Below, one piece after another: positions 34,885 to 43,535 of a stretch of DNA of 64,000 nt. Each line of letters opens with the position of its first letter. The stretch's first letter is position 1. The translations under genes and the position numbers were made by a program. The notes beneath the pieces are model-generated. The model saw nothing but the letters and a program-made list of their open reading frames with translations. It did not search any database and had not been told where the DNA came from. This stretch comes from Variovorax sp. J22G73 (GTDB taxonomy: Bacteria > Pseudomonadota > Gammaproteobacteria > Burkholderiales > Burkholderiaceae_C): assembly GCF_030317035.1 (NCBI RefSeq), contig NZ_JASZYK010000006.1, positions 62,001 to 126,000 of the forward strand, written 5' to 3'.

Positions 34885-36342
34885 TCAGTCGGGCGCCGCG
34901 TCCAGCTGCAGCACGAGGTCCCGGCTGGCCTGGTTCATGCCGGTGACGTCCACCGTGCTGCCGTGCTTGCGCAGGCGCTCGACCACCTTCTTCAGCGCGG
35001 CCACGCCCGTCACGTCCCAGAAATGCGCCTGCGACACGTCGATGCGCACCGGCGCGGCGTCGATCTCGCGCACGTCGAAGGCGTCCACCAGCATGTCGGC
35101 CGAGGCGAAGAACACCTGGCCCGTGACGCGGTACACGAGGGCACCGTCGGCTTCCTTCGCTGCCTGCACGTTCAGCAGCCGCGCCACCTTGAAGGTGAAG
35201 AACACGCCGCTCAGCATCACGCCCACGGCCACGCCCGCCGCCAGGTTGTCGGTGCCCACCGTGACGGCCACGGTCGCGAGCATCACCGCGCTGGACATGC
35301 GCGGGTGGCGCACCAGCGTGCGCAGCGAGCCCCAGTCGAAGGTCGATGCAGACACCATCACCATGATGGCCACCAGCGCCGCCACCGGCACCTGCGACAC
35401 CCAGGGCTTGAGCAGCACCATCAAGACCAGCAGGAACGCGCCCGCGAACAGCGTCGACAGCCGGCCGCGCCCGCCGTAGCGCACGTTGCTCACGGTCTGG
35501 CCGATCATTCCGCAGCCCGCGATGCCGCCGAAGAAGCTGGCCGCCACGTTGGCCACGCCCAGGCCGCTGCACTCGCGGTTCTTCGAGCTGGGCGTGTCGG
35601 TGAGCTCGTCGACCACGCTGGCGGTCATCATCGATTCGAGCAGCCCGACCATTGCGATGGCGAAGGCGGGCAGCGCGATGATGCGCAGCGTGTCGAGCGT
35701 GAACGGCACCTGCGGCAGCGCGAAGGCCGGCAATGCGCTCGGCAGCTGGCCCAGGTCGGCCACCGTCTTCAGTGGCAGGCCCAGCAAGTGGCCCGCCAGC
35801 GTGACCACCACGATGCACACCAGCGGCGAGGGCACGGCCGTGGTGAGGCGCGGCAGCAGGTAGATCACCGCCAGCCCGAGCCCCACCATGGCCCAGGTCG
35901 CCATGTTGGCGCCGATGAAGTGCGGCATCTGCGCCGCGAAGATCAGGACGGCCAGCGCGTTGACGAAGCCCGTGCGCACCGACGACGACACGAAGCGCAT
36001 CAGCACGCCCAGGCGCAGCAGGCCGAACACGATCTGCATCGCGCCCGCGAGCACGCCGGCCGCCAGCAGGTACGGCAGGGCGTGCGCATGCACCAGCGGC
36101 GCGGCCACCAGCGCCACCGAGCCCGCCGCGGCCGACACCATGGCCGGCCGCCCGCCCGTGAAGGCGATGACGATGCCGATGATGAAAGAAGCGAACAGCC
36201 CGACCGCCGGATCGACCCCGGCCACGAACGAGAAGGCGATGACCTCGGGAATGAGCGCGAAGGTGGCGACGGCGCCGGCCATCAGCTCGCGGGGAATGCT
36301 GGGGCACCACGCGGTGCGCAAGCGACTGGGTTGGGAAGACAT
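34885..36342 (-). CDS. SulP-family anion permease with STAS domain
   Basis: 485 residues. N-terminal membrane domain with about twelve to fourteen helices, including the SulP block EVIAFSFVAGVDPAVGLFAS and the conserved GGIAGCGMIGQTVSNVRYGG. The C-terminal STAS domain covers roughly the last 110 residues (GQVFFASADMLVDAF, then IDVSQAHFWDVTGVAALKKV). The family transports sulfate, bicarbonate or dicarboxylates, and the sequence does not identify the ion. I chose ATG 36342; a longer frame reaches ATG 36408 but adds a non-conserved lead, and neither has a good ribosome site. Confidence 0.88.
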   Translation of the reverse strand: MSSQPSRLRTAWCPSIPRELMAGAVATFALIPEVIAFSFVAGVDPAVGLFASFIIGIVIAFTGGRPAMVSAAAGSVALVAAPLVHAHALPYLLAAGVLAGAMQIVFGLLRLGVLMRFVSSSVRTGFVNALAVLIFAAQMPHFIGANMATWAMVGLGLAVIYLLPRLTTAVPSPLVCIVVVTLAGHLLGLPLKTVADLGQLPSALPAFALPQVPFTLDTLRIIALPAFAIAMVGLLESMMTASVVDELTDTPSSKNRECSGLGVANVAASFFGGIAGCGMIGQTVSNVRYGGRGRLSTLFAGAFLLVLMVLLKPWVSQVPVAALVAIMVMVSASTFDWGSLRTLVRHPRMSSAVMLATVAVTVGTDNLAAGVAVGVMLSGVFFTFKVARLLNVQAAKEADGALVYRVTGQVFFASADMLVDAFDVREIDAAPVRIDVSQAHFWDVTGVAALKKVVERLRKHGSTVDVTGMNQASRDLVLQLDAAPD

Positions 36343-36608
36343 GAGGAAGAAGGAAAGCAGCCCGCAGGCCGCCGGCAAAGCGTGCGCGGCGGTGCGGGGC
36401 AGGTGCATGACAGGAGCTGGTGAACCGCAGCGAGGGTCACCGCGAGGGTTGCCGCGGAAGTCCGCGGCGTGCGTCAGTGCACCGGCGTCAAGGAGGCGTC
36501 GGCCGCGAGCAGCCGGACTGGCGGCGGCGAATGGGAAAGCGGGGCATCCTCGGGCACATGGGGCGCGATTCTAGGCAGCGGGGCCTTTCCTTCGCCCGCC
36601 GCCGGGCT

Positions 36609-37313
36609 TCACACCGAGCGCGTGATGCCGCCGTCCACCCGCAGGTTCTGCCCCGTGATGTAGCCGCCGCCTTCGGACGCCAGGAAGCCGATGACGGCCG
36701 CGATCTCGCTGCTCTTGCCGTAGCGGCCCATCGGAATGCGCGCGCGGAACTCGGCCTTCTCGGGCAGGCTGTCGATGAAGCCGGGCAGCACGTTGTTCAT
36801 GCGCACGTTGTGCTCGGCGTACTTGTCGGCGAACAGCTTGGTGAACGCCGCCAGGCCCGCGCGGAACACGCCCGAGGTCGGGAACACCGGGTCGGGCTCG
36901 AAGGCCGCGAAGGTCGAGATGTTGATGATGCTGCCGCCGCCCTGCTTCACCATCAGCGGCGCCACCAGCCGCGCGGGGCGCACCGCGCTCAGCAGGTACA
37001 CGTCCATGCCGCGGTGCCAGTCCTCGTCGGTGATGTCCAGGATGGGGGCGCGCGGGCCGTGGCCGGCACTGTTGACCAGCACGTCGACGCGGCCCCACTC
37101 GCCGCTTACGCGGTCCACCAGGCGCTTGACGTCGTCGTTCGACTGGTTGGACCCGGTCACGCCGATGCCGCCCAGCTCGGCGGCCAGCGCCTCGCCCTTG
37201 CCGGACGACGAAAGAATGGCGACGCGAAAGCCGTCTTCGGCCAGCTTGCGTGCCGCGGCGGCGCCCATGCCGCTGCCGCCGGCGGTGACGATGGCTACTT
37301 TTTGATCTGACAT
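36609..37313 (-). CDS. SDR-family protein with degenerate catalytic motif
   Basis: 234-residue Rossmann-fold short-chain dehydrogenase/reductase homologue. The cofactor motif TAGGSGMG (10-17), NSAG (81-84) and catalytic-type serine S133 (INIST) are present, and the C-terminal GFLASEGGGYITGQNLRVDG is standard. The YxxxK catalytic pair is not seen: aligning the following AAFTK block puts S147 and R151 (in SGVFRAGL) at those positions. ATG 37313 is taken because the beta1-glycine motif follows at once; longer frames are not SDR-like. It may still bind NAD(P)(H) but the usual mechanism looks broken. Confidence 0.82.
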   Translation of the reverse strand: MSDQKVAIVTAGGSGMGAAAARKLAEDGFRVAILSSSGKGEALAAELGGIGVTGSNQSNDDVKRLVDRVSGEWGRVDVLVNSAGHGPRAPILDITDEDWHRGMDVYLLSAVRPARLVAPLMVKQGGGSIINISTFAAFEPDPVFPTSGVFRAGLAAFTKLFADKYAEHNVRMNNVLPGFIDSLPEKAEFRARIPMGRYGKSSEIAAVIGFLASEGGGYITGQNLRVDGGITRSV

Positions 37314-37528
37314 GCGGGGTTCCTTGGTTGGCGATGAACTCCCGAATTTAGCCAAGGATCGCCATTCGGCCGTCGATACAATCGCCGCCGGTTTCTCACC
37401 GCCCCCAGACATCCGCACGTAGCCAGGCCCGTCCGCCCCTCGCCGTTCCCCACGGCGCAGGGGACCGCCAATCCGGATCGAGGTGCTTTCCCCGCCCTTC
37501 TCAAGATTGCCTGGCTGCCCGCGTGCCC

Positions 37529-38197
37529 ATGTTCCTCCCCGCCAACGACCCCGACGACCCGGCCGGCGCCGAAAGCCAGCTCGCCAGCCTGTACGCACGC
37601 TGGCGCAAGCCGCTGGTGCGCCTGTTTCGCGGGCGGCTGGGCCAGCACGACAAGGCCGAGGACGCCGCGCAGGACGTCTTCGTGCGCATGGCCGTCGCGC
37701 GCAAGTCGCTCGCGCCCGACGAAGAAGCCCCCTACCTGCGCACCACGGCGCGCAGCGTGGCGCTCGACGCATGGCGCCGCGACGGCCGCGGCGAAAGCCC
37801 CGAGCTCGTGTCGATGGAAACGGCCGGCCCCGAGCTGGCCGCGCTGCCCGCGGACGAGCGCCAGTCGCCGCTCGAACTCGCCGCGCACCGCGAGCGCCTG
37901 CAGCGGCTGGACGCCGCCGTGGCCGAGCTGCCCGAGCGCCAGCGGCAGGCCTTCCTGCTCAACCGCATCGACGGCCTGAGCCACGACGAGGTGGCCGCGG
38001 CCATGGGCATTTCCGCGCGCATGGTGGCCAAGCACCTGAACCGCGCGATGGCCTACTGCCAGCTGCGCGTGAAGTACCCGAGCCTGCAGCAGATGACGCA
38101 GCTGCACGTGCAGGACGACGCCCACGACGCACGCGATGCCCACGATTCCACCGACTCCCGCGATGCCGGCGCCGAAGAGCGCCAGGAGGCCCCATGA
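37529..38197 (+). CDS. ECF-family RNA polymerase sigma factor (FecI-like)
   Basis: 222 residues. Sigma region 2 at about 20-90 (KPLVRLFRGRLGQHDKAEDA, then VFVRMAVARK) and region 4 at about 130-185 (ELPERQRQAFLLNRIDGLSH, then ISARMVAKHLNRAMAY). An unusual acidic, Asp/His-rich tail of about 35 residues follows (DDAHDARDAHDSTDSRDAG). Start at ATG 37529; a GTG two codons earlier is also possible. Its stop overlaps the FecR ATG (ATGA). It forms an iron-starvation type surface signalling unit with the next two genes. Confidence 0.9.
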   Translation: MFLPANDPDDPAGAESQLASLYARWRKPLVRLFRGRLGQHDKAEDAAQDVFVRMAVARKSLAPDEEAPYLRTTARSVALDAWRRDGRGESPELVSMETAGPELAALPADERQSPLELAAHRERLQRLDAAVAELPERQRQAFLLNRIDGLSHDEVAAAMGISARMVAKHLNRAMAYCQLRVKYPSLQQMTQLHVQDDAHDARDAHDSTDSRDAGAEERQEAP

Positions 38198-39282
38198 CCG
38201 CGACGGCTGAGACTCCCCCGGGCCTGTCCCCGCAGGCGCTCGTCGCCCTGCACGAGACGGCCGCCGCGTGGTTCATGCGGCGCCACGAAACCAGCTGGAC
38301 CGGCAGCGACGAGCGCGCGCTGAACGCCTGGCTGGCGGCCGACCCGCTGCACCGCGAGGTCTACGACGGCATGGCGCTCACCAGCCACGACCTGCACCAG
38401 ATTCCGCTGGCCGCGGACCGGTCCTGGCGCGCGGCTGCCGCACCGGCTGCACCTGCTGCATTTGCCGCACCCGCCGCACCCGCCAGGCGCGCGACATCTG
38501 CAAAGACCGACGTGCGCCGTGCTCGTCGCGGATGGGCCCGCACGCTTTCCACCGGCTTCGCCGCCGTCGCCGCCTTCGCCGTCGTGGCGCTGGTCGGCGG
38601 CTACGGCCTGCACCGCTGGGCGGATACCGCCACCTTCACCACCGAGGTCGCGACCGCCCACCGCGAGACCCGTCGCGTCGACCTGCCCGACGGCAGCCAC
38701 GTCGCGCTCAACACCGACAGCACCCTGCGCGTGCGTTACTTTCCGCGCCGCCGCGAGGTGACGCTCGAACGGGGCGAGGCCTTCTTCGAGGTGGCGCCCG
38801 ACACCGGCCGCCCCTTCACCGTGGACAGCGGCGCCAGCCAGGTCAAGGTGGTGGGCACCGCCTTCAACGTGCGCGCAGCGCCGCCGGAGATCGTCGTCAA
38901 GGTGCGCTCGGGCCGGGTCGAGGTGCGACCGGACCGCGACGCGCGCGAGCCGCAGGTGCTGGTGCTGGGGCCCGGTGCCGGCGTGGCCATCGACCCCGCC
39001 ACGCGCGCGCACCGCGGCGTGCCGGCCGATGCCGCCACGGTCGGCGACTGGCGCACCGGCCAGATCCAGTTCCAGCGCACGCCGCTGGGCGAGGTGGCGC
39101 AGGAGCTGTCGCGCTACCTGGGCCGGCCGGTGGTGCTGGCCAGCGCCGACCTGGCGCGGCAACCCATTTCGGGCGTCGCCGCCACGGCCACGCCCGAGGC
39201 CTTCCTGCAGGCCCTGCCCGGCCTGCTGCCGCTGCGCGTGCAGCAGCAGCCCGACGGCAGCTGGCGCATTGCCCGGAAGTGA
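38194..39282 (+). CDS. FecR-family anti-sigma factor / sigma regulator
   Basis: 362 residues. Cytoplasmic DUF4880 sigma-binding domain near the start (AAWFMRRHETSWTGSDERAL, then WLAADPLHREVYDGM), an Ala/Pro-rich linker, one transmembrane helix at about 121-139, then the periplasmic FecR domain (ETRRVDLPDGSHVALNTDST, then FFEVAPDTGRPFTV) and a C-terminal STN-like segment that contacts the receptor plug. It relays the ligand-bound state of the TonB receptor to the ECF sigma factor encoded just before it. Confidence 0.9.
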   Translation: MTATAETPPGLSPQALVALHETAAAWFMRRHETSWTGSDERALNAWLAADPLHREVYDGMALTSHDLHQIPLAADRSWRAAAAPAAPAAFAAPAAPARRATSAKTDVRRARRGWARTLSTGFAAVAAFAVVALVGGYGLHRWADTATFTTEVATAHRETRRVDLPDGSHVALNTDSTLRVRYFPRRREVTLERGEAFFEVAPDTGRPFTVDSGASQVKVVGTAFNVRAAPPEIVVKVRSGRVEVRPDRDAREPQVLVLGPGAGVAIDPATRAHRGVPADAATVGDWRTGQIQFQRTPLGEVAQELSRYLGRPVVLASADLARQPISGVAATATPEAFLQALPGLLPLRVQQQPDGSWRIARK

Positions 39283-39504
39283 ACGGGCGCCGGCGAATTC
39301 ATTTCGCTTTTTTCAGGCACGGCGGGTTCTGACTTTCGCCAGGCCTGCGTTCTATACCTGTGAGGGCCGCGAATGCTTCGCCCCCTCCCGACTGCCAGCC
39401 AAGCAGCTCGACGGCCCTCGCCTTCGTTCTCTCCAGCCAACGGTCTCCCTCACCGGCGCGGGCACAGCCACGCGCGGACCGACGAACGAACAGGAACACA
39501 AGAG

Positions 39505-42006
39505 ATGCGAGCAAGGAATTTGAAGGGCGCCGTGGCGCGGGGTGCATTGGCCACGGGCCTGCGCGCCGGGGCGGGCGCCTCGCGGGCGACCATGGCGGCG
39601 GTGTCGGCGGGCGTGCTGGCCCTGCTGGCGACGGCCGGCACCGTGCACGCGCAGCCGCAGCCGCAGCCGCAACCCCAGCAGGTTCGCGTGCAGTTCGACA
39701 TTGCCGCCCAGCCGCTGCCGGCCGCGCTGCGCGCCTTCGCCAGCCAGGCCCGCCAGCAGCTGCTGTTCGACGAAGACAAGCTCGCCCGCCTGCGCGCACC
39801 GGCGCTGGCCGGCAGCTACACCCCGCGCGAGGCGCTCGAGCGGCTGCTGGCCGGCACCGGCATCGTGGCCACGCAGTCGAGCCCCGGCTTCTTCACGCTC
39901 AAGGACGCGCCCGTGGCCACCGGCGCAGACCTGCCGCCCGTGACCGTGACGGCCACCGGCGACAACACCAGCGAAGGCACCGGCTCCTACGCGGCGCGCG
40001 CGAGCAGCAGCGCGACGCGCATGAACCTGTCGCTGCGCGAAACGCCGCAGTCGGTCAGCGTCATCACGCGCCAGCAGATGGACGACCAGGCGCTCACCAA
40101 CGTGCCCGAAATCCTGGAGAAGACCGTGGGCGTCACCGTGGGGCGCAACGACAGCGAGCGCTCGACCTTCTACGCGCGCGGCTTCACGATCGAGAACTTC
40201 CAGTTCGACGGCGTGCCCAACACCATGGACAGCGCCAGCCAGTACACCACCTCGCTGGGCGACAGCGCCATCTACGACCGGGTGGAAATCGTCAAGGGCG
40301 CCACCGGCCTGCTCACCGGCGCGGGCAACCCGTCGGCCACCATCAACCTGGTGCGCAAGCGCCCGACGCCGGAGTTCGAGGCCTCGGTGTCGGCCGGCAT
40401 CGGCTCGTGGAACAAGGTGCGCAGCGTGGCCGACATCTCGGGCCCGCTGAACGCGAGCGGCAGCGTGCGCGGCCGGCTGGTGGCCGCGGCGCAGAACGCC
40501 GACTCGTACGTGAACAACTACGGGCGCGACACGCGCAACCTGTACGGCATCGTCGAGGTCGACCTGGCGCCGCGCACGCTGCTCACGCTGGGCGTGGACC
40601 ACATGGAAACGCGCGCCCACGGCGCCAGCTACGGCCACATTCCGCTGTTCTTCAGCGACGGGCGGCAGACGCACTTTTCGCGCCGCTGGAACCCGGCCAC
40701 CAACTGGAGCTACTGGAACAACGAGAGCACCAACCTGTTCAGCACGCTGAAGCACGAGTTCGGCAACGGCTGGAAGCTCGACCTCTCCGCCAGCCGCCTG
40801 CGCCAGTCGCGCGACGTGGAGGTGGGCGCCGCCAGCTACGGCTCGCTCGACGCCTTCACCGGCGCGGGGCTGAACGTGCTGTCGGCCAAGATTCCGACCG
40901 ACGCCACTACCAGCGCGGTGAACCTGGCGCTGTCGGGCCCCTTCCAGCTGTTCGGCCGCGAGCATGAGCTGTCGATGGGCCTGGGCTGGTCGCGCCAGAC
41001 GCGCGGCGCGCCGGGCTACACGAGCGACTTCAGCCCGGTGCCCAACTACTTCGCGTGGGACGGCAACTTCGCCCGGCCCGACTTCATGCTGAAGGAACAG
41101 CGCACGACGCGCATCGCCGAGAAGGGCGCCTTCGCCGCGGTGCGCCTGCGCCCGGCGGACGACTGGTCGGTCATCCTGGGCACGCGCGTGAGCTGGTACA
41201 AGCTGCACGACAGCACGCTCGGGCTGGACGGCAGCTACAGCGTGGCCGACGACCTGAGCGTGAGCCACAAGACCATTCCGTACGCGGGCGTGGTGTACGA
41301 CGTCAACCGCCAGTGGTCGCTGTACGCGAGCTACACCGACATCTTCAACCCGCAGACTTTCTACAAGGACGCCTCCGAGCGCGCGCTGGCGCCGCTGACC
41401 GGGCAGGCGGCCGAGGTGGGCATCAAGGGCGAGCTGCTCGACCGCCGGCTCAACACCAGCCTGGCGCTCTTCTACGTGAAGCAGAAGAACGCGGCGCAGT
41501 ACGTCGGCAGCAGCGACACCACGGGCAACGAGGTCTACAAGGCGGTGAACGGCATCACCAGCAAGGGGCTGGAACTGGAGGTGTCGGGGCAGCTCACGCC
41601 GGCGTGGAACATCGCGGGCGGCTACACCTTCCGCATGTCGCGCATTCCGCCGCAGCCCGATGAAATCCTGAGTGCGGTCAACACCAACCAGCCCAAGCAT
41701 TTGGTGAAGCTGAGCACCAGCTACAGGCTGCCGGGCGACTGGAGCCGGCTGACCGTGGGCGGTTCGCTGTCGTGGCAGAGCCGCACTTACTACCAGGCCT
41801 CCGACGGCACGGGCTTCCGCGCGGACCAGCCGTCTTACGCACTGGTCGGCCTGATGGCGCGCTACGAGTTCGACCGCCACCTGAGCCTGGCGCTGAACAT
41901 CAACAACCTGCTCGACAAGACCTACATGCCGGGGCTGGGCTCCTATGGCACCGGGGTGTACGGGGATCCGCGCAATGTGCTGCTGACGGTGAACTACAAG
42001 TTCTGA
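39505..42006 (+). CDS. TonB-dependent siderophore receptor with STN signalling domain
   Basis: 833 residues. A long leader (TMAAVSAGVLALLATAGTVHA, preceded by an Arg/Ala-rich stretch) precedes the STN domain at about 50-130 (FDIAAQPLPAALRAFASQAR), the plug (ETPQSVSVITRQQMDDQ, VEIVKGATGLLTGAGNPSAT) and a 22-strand barrel ending VLLTVNYKF. FpvA/FoxA-like ferric-siderophore receptors have this layout. I chose ATG 39505 because the longer frame to 39373 adds sequence without signal features. The 222-bp gap from fecR probably carries an ECF-dependent promoter; I could not place it. Confidence 0.92.
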   Translation: MRARNLKGAVARGALATGLRAGAGASRATMAAVSAGVLALLATAGTVHAQPQPQPQPQQVRVQFDIAAQPLPAALRAFASQARQQLLFDEDKLARLRAPALAGSYTPREALERLLAGTGIVATQSSPGFFTLKDAPVATGADLPPVTVTATGDNTSEGTGSYAARASSSATRMNLSLRETPQSVSVITRQQMDDQALTNVPEILEKTVGVTVGRNDSERSTFYARGFTIENFQFDGVPNTMDSASQYTTSLGDSAIYDRVEIVKGATGLLTGAGNPSATINLVRKRPTPEFEASVSAGIGSWNKVRSVADISGPLNASGSVRGRLVAAAQNADSYVNNYGRDTRNLYGIVEVDLAPRTLLTLGVDHMETRAHGASYGHIPLFFSDGRQTHFSRRWNPATNWSYWNNESTNLFSTLKHEFGNGWKLDLSASRLRQSRDVEVGAASYGSLDAFTGAGLNVLSAKIPTDATTSAVNLALSGPFQLFGREHELSMGLGWSRQTRGAPGYTSDFSPVPNYFAWDGNFARPDFMLKEQRTTRIAEKGAFAAVRLRPADDWSVILGTRVSWYKLHDSTLGLDGSYSVADDLSVSHKTIPYAGVVYDVNRQWSLYASYTDIFNPQTFYKDASERALAPLTGQAAEVGIKGELLDRRLNTSLALFYVKQKNAAQYVGSSDTTGNEVYKAVNGITSKGLELEVSGQLTPAWNIAGGYTFRMSRIPPQPDEILSAVNTNQPKHLVKLSTSYRLPGDWSRLTVGGSLSWQSRTYYQASDGTGFRADQPSYALVGLMARYEFDRHLSLALNINNLLDKTYMPGLGSYGTGVYGDPRNVLLTVNYKF

Positions 42007-42051
42007 TTTGGAAGGCAGGGGGCGGCGTTGCGGCGTTGCTGTTCAGGGCGT

Positions 42052-42143
42052 GTGAACAGGCCGCCGGGTACTTCCCTCCGCGAATGTCCCCCGCTTCGCT
42101 CCTCCTTTATTTCGCTGCGGGAAGCACCCGACGCCCTGTTCAC
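42052..42143. repeat. Intergenic element bounded by GTGAACAGG inverted repeats
   Basis: Perfect 9-bp arms GTGAACAGG (42052-42060) and CCTGTTCAC (42135-42143) flank 74 bp, and next to them is a second inverted pair AGGGCGT/ACGCCCT. It fills most of the 190-bp gap between the convergent TonB receptor and SUKH-like genes. It could be a bidirectional terminator, or a dispersed intergenic repeat of the kind frequent in this bacterial group. No second copy is seen in the window. Confidence 0.45.
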
Positions 42144-42196
42144 CTGGGCACGATGTCGGTGTGCGGCCGATCAACTGATGCTCTGAGGGCTTGCGC

Positions 42197-42865
42197 CTAT
42201 TCGCCGATTTCCCAACGCGGCGTGACGGCAAACGCCTCTGAGTCCTGCAACTGAAACCGCGTCAGTTCCTCGTCCAGTTGCGCTTGGGAAATGAGCGAAG
42301 GCACCTGCTCCGGCTTCGCGCGGGGCCCCGCCTTGTAAGGCCGCGATTCGACAGGCAAGCGGCTCAGCCCCTGCAGCCAGCCCGCGGTCTTCGCGTCCAT
42401 GAACGCCGTGACAACCCCCACGTCCGCGATCACGCGCTCGGCGATCTCCGGGCCGGACAGGTCCCACGCCTCGAGATGGCTCATGTCGGCGAAGGTCTGC
42501 AGGAACATGGCGCAGACGAAATCGGAGAACGTGCCGTGGTCGACGCGGCTCTGCTCGTCGTCGTGCCACACGAGCGATACGCCCACCACATCGCTCACCA
42601 CCCCGCCGGGCAATGGCACCAGGCAGTACGCATCGCCACCGCCCGACTGCGCGAAAGGCAGGAAGCGGCGGCCGCCCTGCCACCTGGCGTCCAGCCACCC
42701 GTCGAGGGTCTCGCTGGCCTGCCTCGCATCGATCCACTCGAAGTCGTAGAAGCTGGCCAGCGTGGGCTGGCCGCTGTCGATGAGCTGGCGCAACAGCGGC
42801 GGCAACGCGATGCCGGTGCGCTGCGACAGGTCGCCGAACGTCAACTCGCCTGTGCCTTCGCTCAC
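42197..42865 (-). CDS. SMI1/KNR4 (SUKH)-like protein
   Basis: 222 residues, soluble. The motif FLPFAQSGGGDAYCLVPLPG and the preceding TLASFYDFEWIDARQ resemble the SUKH superfamily, many of whose bacterial members are immunity proteins against contact-dependent or polymorphic toxins. The start is the GTG at 42865, which overlaps the TGA of the upstream GST gene (GTGA); longer frames just run through that gene. No toxin gene is adjacent. The family call is made on motif style only and is moderate. Confidence 0.6.
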   Translation of the reverse strand: MSEGTGELTFGDLSQRTGIALPPLLRQLIDSGQPTLASFYDFEWIDARQASETLDGWLDARWQGGRRFLPFAQSGGGDAYCLVPLPGGVVSDVVGVSLVWHDDEQSRVDHGTFSDFVCAMFLQTFADMSHLEAWDLSGPEIAERVIADVGVVTAFMDAKTAGWLQGLSRLPVESRPYKAGPRAKPEQVPSLISQAQLDEELTRFQLQDSEAFAVTPRWEIGE

Positions 42866-43470
42866 ACCGATGGCAGCGTCGCCTGCATCGACGCGCGCTG
42901 GTTGAAGGCATCGAACCACTTGGCGGTGTTCGGTGCTTCGGCGCGCCAGTTCACATCGGGGAAACGAAAGTCCATGTAGCCCAGCGCGCAACCGAAGGCG
43001 ATGGTTCCGATGTCGACGCGCTCGCCGAACGACGGCGCCGCCGTTTCCAGCCACTCGAGGCCGGTGCGCACCTTGGCCAGCTGGCCGTCGGTCCAGTCGG
43101 CCCAGCGCAGCGGCTCGGGGCGCAGCACGTTCTCGTAGCGCGCGAGCAGCGCGGCGCCGGTCATGCCGTCGGCCAGCGCCAGCTCGGTCAGGCGCGCCCA
43201 GCGTGCGGCCCCATCGGCGGGGAACAGCGTGCCCGACTGCGTGGCGTTCAGGTACTCGCAGATCACGCGGCTGTCGAACAGCGCCTGGCCGTCGTCGGTG
43301 ATGAAGGTCGGCACCTGGCCCAGCGGGTTCTTCGGGATGATGGTCGCGTCGCGCTTCACCGGGCCGGCGGCGCTGGGCAACTTCTCGATGCGCTCGGCCA
43401 TGCCGAGCTCGTGCGCCACGACCATGCACTTGCGCACGAAGGGGGATGCGGGGGAAAAGAAGATTTGCAT
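42862..43470 (-). CDS. Glutathione S-transferase family protein
   Basis: 202 residues. N-terminal thioredoxin-like domain with SPASPFVRKCMVVAHELGMA, the cis-proline block PLGQVPTFITDDG and the glutathione-contacting DSRVICEYL; helical C-terminal domain after about residue 85, ending NTAKWFDAFNQRASM. It resembles the YibF-like bacterial GSTs. ATG 43470 gives the usual length. Its stop overlaps the SUKH-like start, and the TesB gene lies 65 bp upstream on the same strand. Substrate unknown. Confidence 0.9.
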   Translation of the reverse strand: MQIFFSPASPFVRKCMVVAHELGMAERIEKLPSAAGPVKRDATIIPKNPLGQVPTFITDDGQALFDSRVICEYLNATQSGTLFPADGAARWARLTELALADGMTGAALLARYENVLRPEPLRWADWTDGQLAKVRTGLEWLETAAPSFGERVDIGTIAFGCALGYMDFRFPDVNWRAEAPNTAKWFDAFNQRASMQATLPSV

Positions 43471-43535
43471 GATGTCTTGGGGTTGAGCCGTGGCGGGGCG
43501 TGTGGTGAACGTGGCGTGTCGTGCGGTTGCTCGTC

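Noticed and set aside
42862..43470. GST as the maleylpyruvate isomerase of the gentisate pathway
   Set aside because: It lies more than 5 kb from the dioxygenase in another unit, coupled to a SUKH-like gene, and its motif style is YibF-like rather than isomerase-like.
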